From positions 16,696 through 80,695 of the forward strand of contig CAYTGR010000016.1 in NCBI GenBank assembly GCA_964437445.1: DNA of 64,000 nucleotides. The letters are read 5' to 3'. Source of the stretch: CAYTGR01 sp964437445 (lineage in GTDB: Bacteria > Chloroflexota > Anaerolineae > B4-G1 > SLSP01). Positions 50,188 through 58,061 of this stretch are shown here, piece by piece. The first letter of the stretch is position 1. Each line of letters begins with the position of its first letter. The notes beneath the pieces were generated by a model. The model saw nothing but the letters and a program-made list of their open reading frames with translations. It searched no databases and had not been told where the DNA came from. The translations under genes and the position numbers were made by a program.

Positions 50188-51981
50188 TTACAGCGCGTTG
50201 ACCAGTGCCTCAAACCGGTCAATGTTGGCCCGGATCACCTCCAGGCTGGCGCGCCAGAAATCCGGAGTCCGCAGGTTGATGCCAAAGCGAGCCGCCAGGG
50301 TGGCCGCATCGGCTTGACCGGTAGCAGTCAGCAGCTCATCATAGCCGGCCTTGAAGCCTGCCGGGTCCTCCTGATAGCGGGCATAGAGTCCCAGGCCAAA
50401 CAACAGCCCAAAGAGATAGGGGAAGTTGTAGAAGGTGGAATCATAGTAATGGGGCTTGACAGCCCACATGTAGGGATGCAGCCGCTGCGGATCCAGCGCC
50501 TCGCCGTAGGTTTCGCGCTGAGCCTTGAGCATGAGCAGGTTGAGCTCATCGGCCGAGAGTTCCCGCTGCCGCCGCTGCTCAAAGACGGCCTGCTCAAAGA
50601 GAAAGCGGCTGGTAATATCCACCACCTGCTGGCAGGCGCTCTGGAGCGAGGCCTCCAGGATGACCAGCTGCTCCTGCGGCGTGCTCTGCCCCAGCGCCGC
50701 TTCGCGCACCAACGTCTCGCAGAAGATGCTGGCGGTCTCGGCCAGCGTCATGGGGGTCTGCCGCTGTAAATAGGTGCAGTCGGCCCGCACCAGGTTGTGA
50801 TAAGCGTGCCCCAATTCGTGGGCCAACGTCCCCATCCCCCCGTAAGCGGGCTTGAAGTTGGCCAGGATGCGCGACTCATCCCGGCGCAGCCACATGCAGA
50901 AGGCGCCATCGCGCTTGCCGGGGCGCGGCTCGGCATCAATCCATCGCTCCTGGAAAGCGCGCGCAGCCAGGTCACGCAAGCGCGGCGAGAAGGTGCCAAA
51001 CTGCTCCACGATAAACGCGGAAGCCTCCGCAAAGGTCCAGGCCGTTTCCGCCGTCCCCACCGGCGCGAACAGGTCGTACCAGGCGAGCACCGGCAGCCCC
51101 AAGGCCCGCGCCTTGACCTGCAAGTAGCGCCGGAAATCGGGGAACGACTCGCGGGCCGCCGTGAAGAGCGCTTCCAACGTCTCGCGGTCAATGGCGTTCT
51201 CAAAAAGCGCCAGCTCCAGCGGTGATTCCCACCCGCGCCGCCGGGCCAGCGCCAGCAGTTCACCCTTGAGGCTGTTCAGCGCCGCCGCGATGGGCACCAC
51301 GGCTCCCTGCCAGGCCAGGAGCTCAGCTTCGTAAGCACGTTGGCGGATAGTGCGATCGCGCTCGTAGGCCAGGTTGCGGATAGCGCTCATCGGCAACCGT
51401 TGAGGACCTTCTTCCAGCTCCACCGTGACGCTCAGCTGCGAGGCAAAGGAGTGATAGAGTTTGGCCCAGGCCGCCCCGCCGGTCAGGCGCAGTTCAGCAG
51501 CCAGCGCCTCCTCTGCCGGTGACATCTGGTGGGCCGCCTGCACCTGAGCCCGGCGCAAGGTGTATTCATGCGCCCGCGCCGCCGCCGAGCGGGCCAGCAA
51601 CGTCTCCACATCCAGCGAGCCGATCCAGGCGACCCATCGCGTCGTCAGCAGCGCAAGCCGCACTGCCTGCTGCTGGTACTCGCTCCAACGGGCCTGCGCC
51701 ACCGTGTTGCGCGAATCGGTGGTGACAAAGCTCTGGATATAGGCGCTGAGGGTATGCGCCTGCGTCAGGGTGGCGTTGTAGGCTGCCAGCACCTGCTCAA
51801 ACGCCTGGAGCGTCGGCTCATCCAGCGGCGCCGGTTCGCGGCGACCGACCGCGTGCGCGTCAAAGAGCGCCGTCAGCGCATCCACGGCGGCGATCACCGC
51901 CTGAAACCCGGCCGTGAATTCGGGCGTCTCCAGGCCGGGATAGACGCTGCTCATATCCCAATGAGGTAGTAGTTCAGACAT
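50188..51981 (-). CDS. pepF: M3 family oligoendopeptidase F
   Basis: 597 residues, full length for PepF. Zinc motif TLAHELGHAYHNLV (HExxH) near 380, MTLAETASIFCETLV gives the third ligand Glu, N-terminal all-helical pre-domain. Cleaves short peptides in the cytoplasm. AAGGAG is upstream of the ATG. Followed by GH4 with the repeat between them. Confidence 0.96.
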   Translation of the reverse strand: MSELLPHWDMSSVYPGLETPEFTAGFQAVIAAVDALTALFDAHAVGRREPAPLDEPTLQAFEQVLAAYNATLTQAHTLSAYIQSFVTTDSRNTVAQARWSEYQQQAVRLALLTTRWVAWIGSLDVETLLARSAAARAHEYTLRRAQVQAAHQMSPAEEALAAELRLTGGAAWAKLYHSFASQLSVTVELEEGPQRLPMSAIRNLAYERDRTIRQRAYEAELLAWQGAVVPIAAALNSLKGELLALARRRGWESPLELALFENAIDRETLEALFTAARESFPDFRRYLQVKARALGLPVLAWYDLFAPVGTAETAWTFAEASAFIVEQFGTFSPRLRDLAARAFQERWIDAEPRPGKRDGAFCMWLRRDESRILANFKPAYGGMGTLAHELGHAYHNLVRADCTYLQRQTPMTLAETASIFCETLVREAALGQSTPQEQLVILEASLQSACQQVVDITSRFLFEQAVFEQRRQRELSADELNLLMLKAQRETYGEALDPQRLHPYMWAVKPHYYDSTFYNFPYLFGLLFGLGLYARYQEDPAGFKAGYDELLTATGQADAATLAARFGINLRTPDFWRASLEVIRANIDRFEALVNAL

Positions 51982-52040
51982 CGTAGAATCTCCTTAGGCA
52001 AGATGCAAGTCGTTTGGACCGCGGACGACAGACCGCTTGT

Positions 52041-52094
52041 TTGTCGTGAGGCGCTTCAGCGCCGTCTTAGCCGCGCTGAAGCGCGGCACTACAA
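52041..52094. repeat. Palindromic repeat 2, copy B
   Basis: TTGTCGTGAGGCGCTTCAGC ... CACTACAA, with hairpins GGCGC-TTCA-GCGCC (52050-52063) and CCGCGC-TGAA-GCGCGG (52071-52086). A half-copy AAGCGCGGCACTACGAG follows at once (52100-52116). Lies 60 bp upstream of pepF. Confidence 0.85.
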
Positions 52095-52131
52095 GCCTAA
52101 AGCGCGGCACTACGAGCCAATTCTCATCCCC

Positions 52132-52180
52132 AGTCGGCTTCAGCCGACTTCGCCTATCAGCCTGAGGCTTCAGCCTCAGG
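52132..52180. repeat. Two hairpins with TTCA loops at the RNA-ligase gene end
   Basis: AGTCGGC-TTCA-GCCGACT (52132-52149) and CCTGAGGC-TTCA-GCCTCAGG (52161-52180). The second encodes the last residues PEAEASG of the 2'-5' RNA ligase-like gene, whose stop is at 52157-52159. Confidence 0.85.
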
Positions 52181-52723
52181 CGTCAGCCCTCCGCCCAACG
52201 CAAAACGGGCGGCCAGACCGCGTTCGCCCCCCTCATCATAGAGCACGCTGAGATTATCCACCGTCAATTCCCAGGACAAATCCCGCCCGCCCAGCCGACA
52301 GATGAGCGTGCTCAGATCGGCGGTGCAGAGTTCACCGTAAGTCAGCGTGATGTGGGGGATCCAGTGTTCGGGATGGTAGTACTGCCGTCCCGCCCCGGGG
52401 AGCGCCGCCAGCGCCTCCCACAGTGCCAGGTGAAAGCGGGCCAGCACCGGAGTCCGCACCACCGGGAGAAAGACCACCGGTTGCGCGCCGGTGAACAGAC
52501 CCAGACCGGTAGTCCGGATCAGGAACGGAGCCTGAGCCCGGGCGAACTGCGCCAGGAGCGGCTCTAATTGGGCCAGCGGATAGGTTTCTGCCACATGGTA
52601 CGAGAGGTGAGGAAAGGGCGTATGGCCGGGCACAGACTTTCCGGCCAGCGGCCCCAGTTCATCCCACAAGTGTTGGATCGCAGCGCAGGCGCGCTCATCC
52701 AGCAAAGAGACTACGGCGTACAC
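52157..52723 (-). CDS. 2'-5' RNA ligase / LigT-like phosphodiesterase
   Basis: 188 residues from GTG 52723. 2H-superfamily layout: first motif PHLSYHVAETYP (HxS), second HWIPHITLTYGEL (HxT). The fold acts on cyclic phosphates of RNA ends or nucleotides; the exact substrate is unknown. The C-terminal seven residues come from a hairpin repeat that also supplies the stop. Downstream 160 bp hold only repeats. Confidence 0.85.
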   Translation of the reverse strand: MYAVVSLLDERACAAIQHLWDELGPLAGKSVPGHTPFPHLSYHVAETYPLAQLEPLLAQFARAQAPFLIRTTGLGLFTGAQPVVFLPVVRTPVLARFHLALWEALAALPGAGRQYYHPEHWIPHITLTYGELCTADLSTLICRLGGRDLSWELTVDNLSVLYDEGGERGLAARFALGGGLTPEAEASG

Positions 52724-52827
52724 GTATCACCCCACGGTATCAAGGGCGCTCAAGCGCCTCGTCGTAAGTCCGTAGTATACACCCAACCGGGGAATTGAAC
52801 GAGTGGGATACGCTGGGGTTAACCGCA

Positions 52828-52862
52828 GACCATCAGGGTGGTCTGCGGTCCGTCGTCCGTGG
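52828..52862. repeat. Heptamer block GTGGTCY family, copy C
   Basis: GTGGTCT-GCGGTCC-GTCGTCC-GTGGTCT, exact 7-bp units, preceded by GACCATCAGG. Sits 27 bp past the stop of the amidase gene. Confidence 0.78.
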
Positions 52863-52888
52863 TCTTCCGACAAACTAAAGTGGGCGCC

Positions 52889-55800
52889 CTACCGCAGCAC
52901 GTTGGAGCAGGCCTCTATCTGGACATCATCTATGTAAAGGGCGGCCAGGGGCGCTGTGGCGTTGTTGATCACGCCCAGGAAGAGCGTGACCTGCGTGCCC
53001 GGCAGGTCCAGGTGGCTCAAATCCAGGGTGCGCTGCTCCCAGGTTTGGGTGTTGGTCGCCGGGATGAGGATCTGTTCCACGATCTGCCCGGCTTCGTTAC
53101 GCAGGGTGAGGTAATGTTTATCGCCGGCATCTTCGCCGGTCGCCACCGGGTAGACCCAGTACCGCAGCGTGATAGTGGTTGCTGCGGCCGGCAACGTCAG
53201 CACGCGCGAGATGGAGGAATAAACCGCCACCGGCGTCTCCCCGGCCACCAGGCCCACCCGCGCGGCCCAGCCGCCGCTCCGCGCAATTTCGGTGGCCCGC
53301 ACAGCACGCTGATTGTAGATCCAGGTCTCCGGCGCTTCAAACCCATCGTCCAGCACCCACCAGCAAGAGGGCGCCACCGGCTCAGCCTGCCAGTTCCGCA
53401 AGACCAACGGCAGGTAGAGCTTTTGCTGCTCCACGCCAAAGCGCTCCTCGGCGCTCCACGGGCCGATATTGCCCGCCGCGTCCTGCGCCTGCACCTGCCA
53501 GCGGTAGGAGCCGGCCCCCAACGTCACGGTGAGCGCGGTGGTGGTCGTGGTGCGGGTCAGCTCATGGACCACCACGCGGTAGGTCAGCGGTGAGCCGGTG
53601 TCGGGCGGGGCAGCCCAACGGAGCGGCACCGCCAGCGTGGTCAGGGTGATGCCGCCGGTGGGGGTGAGCGGCGTGGGAGCCAGCGGCGGAGTGGTGTCCA
53701 CGGTCATCGTCAGCCAGGCGGGTGTGGGATCCGGTAGGCTCCCCATGGCGCGCGCCGTCAGGGTGTAAGTCCCTTCGGCCAGTGGGGGCAACGGATAGCT
53801 CCAGGCGGTCACGCCGGTCGCGGTCAGCCAGCGCGGGAGGCCCCAGGCGCTCCCGTCCCAGCCGGCGCCATCCTCCCGCTGCACCTGCACCTCCACCCGC
53901 TGCAAATCGCTGCCGGCGGCCCAACCGGTGAACGCCGGCGTGGTAGAGGTGTAACTGCCCGCTGCCGGGCTGGTGATCCCCGTCTCCGGGGGCGTGACGA
54001 TGCACTCATCCAGGAAATCCAGCGCGCGCGCCATGACCGCCGGGCGCGACTCCGGGCGGATCACCTCAAAGGGAAAGCCGAAGACCAGCAGCCGGGTGCA
54101 GCCATCGGCATACTGCACCGCCGCCGTCCCCCCTGTCCCGCCGCTGTAGGTCAGCGCGCTCTGCGCTCCGGCCAGTGGCGCCAGCACATCGGGATAATCG
54201 GCGTCGTACTCGCCGGGCGCATCAAAGGTGAAGCCAGATAGCCCGGCCAAAGCGCCTCCGCTCACGGCCTGGACGGCGTAGGTCTGGGCATCGTCGGCGA
54301 CATAGCGGGTATGAAGCGTGTCGTTGAGGAAGGCCGGGTCGCGCCCGGCGGCTTCCAGGTCCCAGGCCAGCTCGGTGCCGCTAATCAACAGCGCGCCGCC
54401 ATCCGCCAGAAAGGCAGCGAGCGCCGCCCGCTCGCTGCTGTTGAGCGTGCCGTCCACCTCGGTGGATTCGCGGCCCAGCAGCCAATCCACCAGCGCATAA
54501 GCGCGCAGCTCCACCGCGCCGCTCAACACCGCCTCGTTGCTGGCGCTATCCCAGGCGTAGGCGGTGGGCACCGCCTGGCCGTGCGAGACGACATAGGCCA
54601 GCCGGTTGATGCGCTCCAGCCAGAGCCGCAGGTTGGCCCCCTCCACCGGATCAGTTTCGGCGACCAGCCCATAGCGGTTCAGCTTGTCGTAACCGTTGAC
54701 GATGAGCAGCGACGCATTCCCCACCCGTGCGCCGAGCACCTCGGTCGGGAACGACTCACCGCCCGCATTCACCCCTGTCACCCGCACGTAGAGCGTCTGG
54801 CCCGGCGCCAGCCCGCTGAGCGTGACCGCCGTGCCGGTGACCGGCAGCGGCGCGCTCCAGGCAAAGCCGTCGGGGCTGGTGTAGAGCCGGTAAGCGGTGG
54901 CCGGATCGCCCACCAGCCCCACCCCATCGGTCGGAGAAGGTTCCCAAGCCACGCGGACCTGCCCGCCCCCCAGATTCTGCACCCGCAGGTGCGTGGGCGG
55001 TTCCGGCAACTCGGTCAAAGAGAGCCCATCGCGCTGCTCAAAGTAGTGAACGATCCCCTGGTAGACGGCGCGTGCGGCCAGCTGGTTGAAGCGCGGGTCT
55101 TTGAGGGCGTTGGCGTCGTCCACCTGGTCGTGATAGGCGATCTCCAGCAGCACGCCGGGCATCCGCACCGCCGGGTCGTCATCCCACAGCATCCGCACCT
55201 CGCCCAAATTGGCCGCGCGCTTGCCCAAATCGGTCCAGGCGGGATCCCAGCCGGCGCGCAGGTCGTGGATCAGCTCCGTGTGGACGGCGGCCTGCAATTC
55301 CAGACTCCTTTCGGTGCGCGGATAGGTATCGCCGTTGTGAACATACGAGACCGTGCCGCGCGTCGTCCCGCTGGAGCCGTTGGTGTGCCACGAGATGTAG
55401 AGCGCATCCTCGCTCACGCCCCGGTGGTTCCAGCGCGAGAACATCGGGCGGGCGACCACATCATTGAAGTAGGGCCAGTCGGCCGGATTCAGCCCCACCC
55501 ATTGGCTGAAATAGTAGGTGGCCGATTCCCACCAGGGTTTGAAGGGTGGCCGGGGCGCCTCCGTGCTGATCCCGCCGAGGCTGTCAAAGGTCCCGCCGCC
55601 CAACCGCAGCGCGTCGGCGATCACCGCCACGCCGGCCGTGGCCGAGCCGTTATCTAACGTCACCGTGACCGGGCCGGCGTAGACGGGAAAGGTGCCCAGG
55701 TAACGCCAGGTGGCGGGGCGGATGCGCTGATCCAGCCACACGTCGGTCACGCCGCCGGCGTGCTGAACCGTGTAATGGGCATCGGCGGCCCGGTTGCTGC

Positions 55801-56638
55801 CGGGCACGTTCCAGGCGTAGAGCGCGTAGCGCGCGGTGGTGGGCGCGGTCAAAACCCAGGTGACGCTGGCGGTCGCCGCCCCATGGGCGGTGACGGCAAA
55901 CCGGTAAGAGCCGCCATAGCCGGTTGTCTGCGTGCCGGTCTGCCAGGTGCCGCTTTCCAGATACCCCGGCGCGCCGTTATCCACGATGGTCCGGCCGGTG
56001 TTCCAATCGCGCTCCCGCACCGGGATGACCGTGGCGCCGGCCTGTTCCAGGTAGGGGATGAGATACTGGGTCACGGCTTCGGCGTTGTTGTGATCCTCTA
56101 TGAAGCCCTGGTAGACCGGACGCTGGGTCCGCCAGTTGTAGCCGTTCCACTGCCAGCCGTGCCCGGCGCTGAGATAGATGGTTTTGCCGGACAACGCGCC
56201 GGCCCGCTGAGTGCTGAGGGCTGAGGGCTGAAGGCTGACCGCTAAGGGCTGACGGCTGACCGCTGACGGCTCACCGCTCACCGCCGGCAAGAAGTCCGAA
56301 AGGGGGCGGCACGCCCCGGTAGCCGGGTCCACCGCCTGAACGGAGAGCGACTGCCAGGGTAGTGCAGCCACCGTCTGCAGCACGGTCTCCTGCACCTGCT
56401 CGGCCCCCCATCCACCCTCGGCGGTCAAGGTGGTCAGCGAGAGTTGCAGACAGACGGTCAGCGCCTCGCCGTCCACGGTCACGCCCTGCAACGTCCAGGC
56501 CGGGGGCAGTTCAGCCGCCAGCAAGGTGGCGGCCTGGGTCAGGCGATCCGGAGGCGGCGGCGTGGCCCCCATTCCCGACAGGATCAAAGTGCTCAACAAA
56601 CCGATTGTCATCAGCGGTTGTCCCCACTGCTTTTTCAT
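52889..56638 (-). CDS. Secreted amidase_3 mosaic protein (1,249 residues)
   Basis: Signal peptide (about 1-24), N-terminal region, then an amidase_3-type peptidoglycan amidase split by an insert: H160 (IYLSAGHGWQW) and E181 (FIEDHNNAEA), then a beta-rich domain resembling golvesin-C/CBM folds (about 222-348), then H418 (YISWHTNGSSG) and E499 (VLLEIAYHDQ). Next come FnIII (about 545-640), a GATase-like domain (about 650-890: LLIVNGYDKLNRYG, AALAAFLADGGALLISG), Ig-like domains (about 900-1090) and a C-terminal jelly-roll-like part. About residues 120-145 are encoded by 7-bp repeats. An extracellular cell-surface enzyme (inference). Confidence 0.85.
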   Translation of the reverse strand: MKKQWGQPLMTIGLLSTLILSGMGATPPPPDRLTQAATLLAAELPPAWTLQGVTVDGEALTVCLQLSLTTLTAEGGWGAEQVQETVLQTVAALPWQSLSVQAVDPATGACRPLSDFLPAVSGEPSAVSRQPLAVSLQPSALSTQRAGALSGKTIYLSAGHGWQWNGYNWRTQRPVYQGFIEDHNNAEAVTQYLIPYLEQAGATVIPVRERDWNTGRTIVDNGAPGYLESGTWQTGTQTTGYGGSYRFAVTAHGAATASVTWVLTAPTTARYALYAWNVPGSNRAADAHYTVQHAGGVTDVWLDQRIRPATWRYLGTFPVYAGPVTVTLDNGSATAGVAVIADALRLGGGTFDSLGGISTEAPRPPFKPWWESATYYFSQWVGLNPADWPYFNDVVARPMFSRWNHRGVSEDALYISWHTNGSSGTTRGTVSYVHNGDTYPRTERSLELQAAVHTELIHDLRAGWDPAWTDLGKRAANLGEVRMLWDDDPAVRMPGVLLEIAYHDQVDDANALKDPRFNQLAARAVYQGIVHYFEQRDGLSLTELPEPPTHLRVQNLGGGQVRVAWEPSPTDGVGLVGDPATAYRLYTSPDGFAWSAPLPVTGTAVTLSGLAPGQTLYVRVTGVNAGGESFPTEVLGARVGNASLLIVNGYDKLNRYGLVAETDPVEGANLRLWLERINRLAYVVSHGQAVPTAYAWDSASNEAVLSGAVELRAYALVDWLLGRESTEVDGTLNSSERAALAAFLADGGALLISGTELAWDLEAAGRDPAFLNDTLHTRYVADDAQTYAVQAVSGGALAGLSGFTFDAPGEYDADYPDVLAPLAGAQSALTYSGGTGGTAAVQYADGCTRLLVFGFPFEVIRPESRPAVMARALDFLDECIVTPPETGITSPAAGSYTSTTPAFTGWAAGSDLQRVEVQVQREDGAGWDGSAWGLPRWLTATGVTAWSYPLPPLAEGTYTLTARAMGSLPDPTPAWLTMTVDTTPPLAPTPLTPTGGITLTTLAVPLRWAAPPDTGSPLTYRVVVHELTRTTTTTALTVTLGAGSYRWQVQAQDAAGNIGPWSAEERFGVEQQKLYLPLVLRNWQAEPVAPSCWWVLDDGFEAPETWIYNQRAVRATEIARSGGWAARVGLVAGETPVAVYSSISRVLTLPAAATTITLRYWVYPVATGEDAGDKHYLTLRNEAGQIVEQILIPATNTQTWEQRTLDLSHLDLPGTQVTLFLGVINNATAPLAALYIDDVQIEACSNVLR
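56204..56285 (-). repeat. Heptamer array in amidase gene
   Basis: On the coding strand: GGTGAGC x2, CGTCAGC, GGTCAGC, CGTCAGC, CCTTAGC, GGTCAGC, CTTCAGC, CCTCAGC x2, ACTCAGC. Encodes about 26 residues of Ser/Val/Gln/Pro (SAVSRQPLAVSLQPSA) between the N-terminal region and the amidase catalytic start. Confidence 0.92.
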
Positions 56639-56653
56639 TGCACTCCTTTGAAA

Positions 56654-56772
56654 ATAGAAACCAGTTAAGTAGTGAGCAGAGAGCAGTAGCAGAAGTGCCT
56701 GTTTCCTGCTTACCGCTCACTGCTCACATTTTCATCCCCCTGCTGGTGAACGCCAGTTCATGAGGAATTCCT
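56654..56772. repeat. Dispersed repeat 1, copy D
   Basis: ATAGAAACCAGTTAAGTAG through GAACGCCAGTTCATGAGG, full length. Lies 15 bp upstream of the amidase start; the same element family precedes pepQ-like and YbjQ genes. Confidence 0.85.
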
Positions 56773-56780
56773 CTGAAAAT

Positions 56781-56858
56781 ATAGAAACCAGTTAAGGAGT
56801 GAGCAGAGAGCAGCCGGTAGCAGTGCCTGTTTCCTGCTTACCGCTCACGGCTCACATT
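56781..56858. repeat. Dispersed repeat 1, copy E
   Basis: ATAGAAACCAGTTAAGGAG through GGCTCACATTT; lacks the last 40 bp. Tandem to copy D with 8 bp between. Confidence 0.83.
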
Positions 56859-56920
56859 TGAAAAGGATGAAGGATGAAGGCGAAAGGATGAAATCTCCTC
56901 ATGAAAATAACGCTCTTCGT

Positions 56921-56973
56921 TTGTAGTCAGGCGCTTCAGCGCCGTTTTGCCGCGCTAAAGCGCGTCACTACAA
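56921..56973. repeat. Palindromic repeat 2, copy C, followed by partial copy
   Basis: TTGTAGTCAGGCGCTTCAGC ... GTCACTACAA with GGCGC-TTCA-GCGCC (56930-56943); then a part copy GTCAGGCGCTTTAGCGCC (57003-57020). Confidence 0.86.
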
Positions 56974-57076
56974 ACACACTGAAACGCTACAACGCTAACT
57001 TCGTCAGGCGCTTTAGCGCCGTCCAACGCGCTAATGGTCTTCAAGAAAATAATCCGGTCACGTGCGCGCTGGGCGC

Positions 57077-57180
57077 CCGGCGGTTAACCGCCGGCCTAGC
57101 CAGCAACGCCCCGTGAACGGGGCTACGGCAGCCCGGTTTACCGGGCGTGGCTTGGGTAGCCGGGCGATTGATCGCCCGGC
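57077..57180. repeat. Cluster of four hairpins with T..A tetraloops
   Basis: CCGGCGG-TTAA-CCGCCGG (57077-57094), GCCCCG-TGAA-CGGGGC (57108-57123), GCCCGG-TTTA-CCGGGC (57131-57146), GCCGGGCGA-TTGA-TCGCCCGGC (57159-57180). Stems differ, loops share T..A. The rest of the gene-free 57.2-57.5 kb shows nothing else except a promoter. Confidence 0.88.
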
Positions 57181-57477
57181 ACCCCACCGGTTTTTAAAGG
57201 CCATCAGGCGTTACTACAAAAGCCCACGTGAGCAGATTCCTTTGCCCCGCATCCAACCATCAGCGAACCGCCCATTCAGAATGAACTTCCCGGTTTCCCA
57301 GCGCCGCCGTCTCTCATCTTGTCTTACCCAATTAAAACCTCGCCATTTTCAGCCGGCAGCGATCGGTTGTCTTCAAGAACTACTATATGCCGGATTTACA
57401 GCCCGGCAAGCGTTGTTGGCCGCCAACCGGCAGTAACATCCCTTTGGAATCCCGAAGGATTTGGGCCGCTTTAGCGC

Positions 57478-57506
57478 TTGACTTTTTATTGTATGTCACC
57501 TAAAAT
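57478..57506 (+). promoter_or_regulatory. Promoter of DUF4870 gene
   Basis: TTGACT (57478-57483), 17-bp spacer, TAAAAT (57501-57506). Leader about 75 bases to ATG 57590, with GGAAAGGAG before it. Confidence 0.75.
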
Positions 57507-57589
57507 ACAAATGTGTTCATCCGGACCGGGGCCTTCCTGACTCGGATCAAACCAAAAATCTATTGTTTCAAGGAAAGGAGTTTTTATAG

Positions 57590-57922
57590 ATGGCCGCTAT
57601 CCCTCCGCAGACAGACGTTACTGACGATGATCGGCTTTGGGCGCTGTTGAGCTGGATTTTCGCTCCCCTGGTCCCCATCATTGTCCTGATCCTGGAGGAT
57701 AAGAAAAATCGTCCCTTCATCAAGTACAACGCCATCCAGGCGCTTGTCCTCAGCGTGGTAGGCTACGTAATCGGGACAGTCCTGAGCTTTGTGGTCGTTG
57801 GCTGCTTTGTGGCGGCCGCCGTGCTGATTTACCAGATCGTTCTGGGCATCCAATCCTACCAGGGCAAGTGGGTGGAAGTGCCCGTCCTCACCAACTTCGT
57901 CAAGGGTCAGGGCTGGCTGTAA
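57590..57922 (+). CDS. DUF4870 family membrane protein
   Basis: 110 residues, Tic20-like plan: DDRLWALLSWIFAPLVPIIV, KKNRPFIKYNAIQALVLSVV, then two more TM helices and a C-terminal WVEVPVLTNFVKGQGWL. Conserved F-x-x-x-x-AxQA-type motif present. Function unknown. GGAAAGGAG-TTTTTATAG precedes the ATG. Confidence 0.93.
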   Translation: MAAIPPQTDVTDDDRLWALLSWIFAPLVPIIVLILEDKKNRPFIKYNAIQALVLSVVGYVIGTVLSFVVVGCFVAAAVLIYQIVLGIQSYQGKWVEVPVLTNFVKGQGWL

Positions 57923-57935
57923 ACTCACCGATCTT

Positions 57936-57982
57936 GCAAACAGCGGCTTCCGTAGCGAATGAGCGAGGGAGCCGCTGTTTGC
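57936..57982 (+). terminator. Strong hairpin after DUF4870 gene
   Basis: Stem GCAAACAGCGGCT / AGCCGCTGTTTGC (57936-57948, 57970-57982), extendable by three more bases. No T-run, so it is a putative terminator or RNA end-protecting structure. Confidence 0.55.
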
Positions 57983-58000
57983 GTCTCGCACGCCGAGCAA

Positions 58001-58028
58001 TTGACGCGCCCATCCGCTGTGGTATACT
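58001..58028 (+). promoter_or_regulatory. Promoter of recJ
   Basis: TTGACG (58001-58006), 16 bp, TGG-TATACT (58023-58028; extended -10). Leader about 27 bases. Confidence 0.78.
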
Positions 58029-58061
58029 CCAAACGGTAACCTGGGTGAAACGAGCAACATA

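Noticed and set aside
54311..55657. 448-codon frame antisense to the amidase gene
   Set aside because: Mirror of a real gene with GC-rich third positions; no domain or ribosome site.
57062..57436. 124-codon + frame in the repeat-rich gap
   Set aside because: Built from hairpin repeats; no ribosome site or protein-like pattern.
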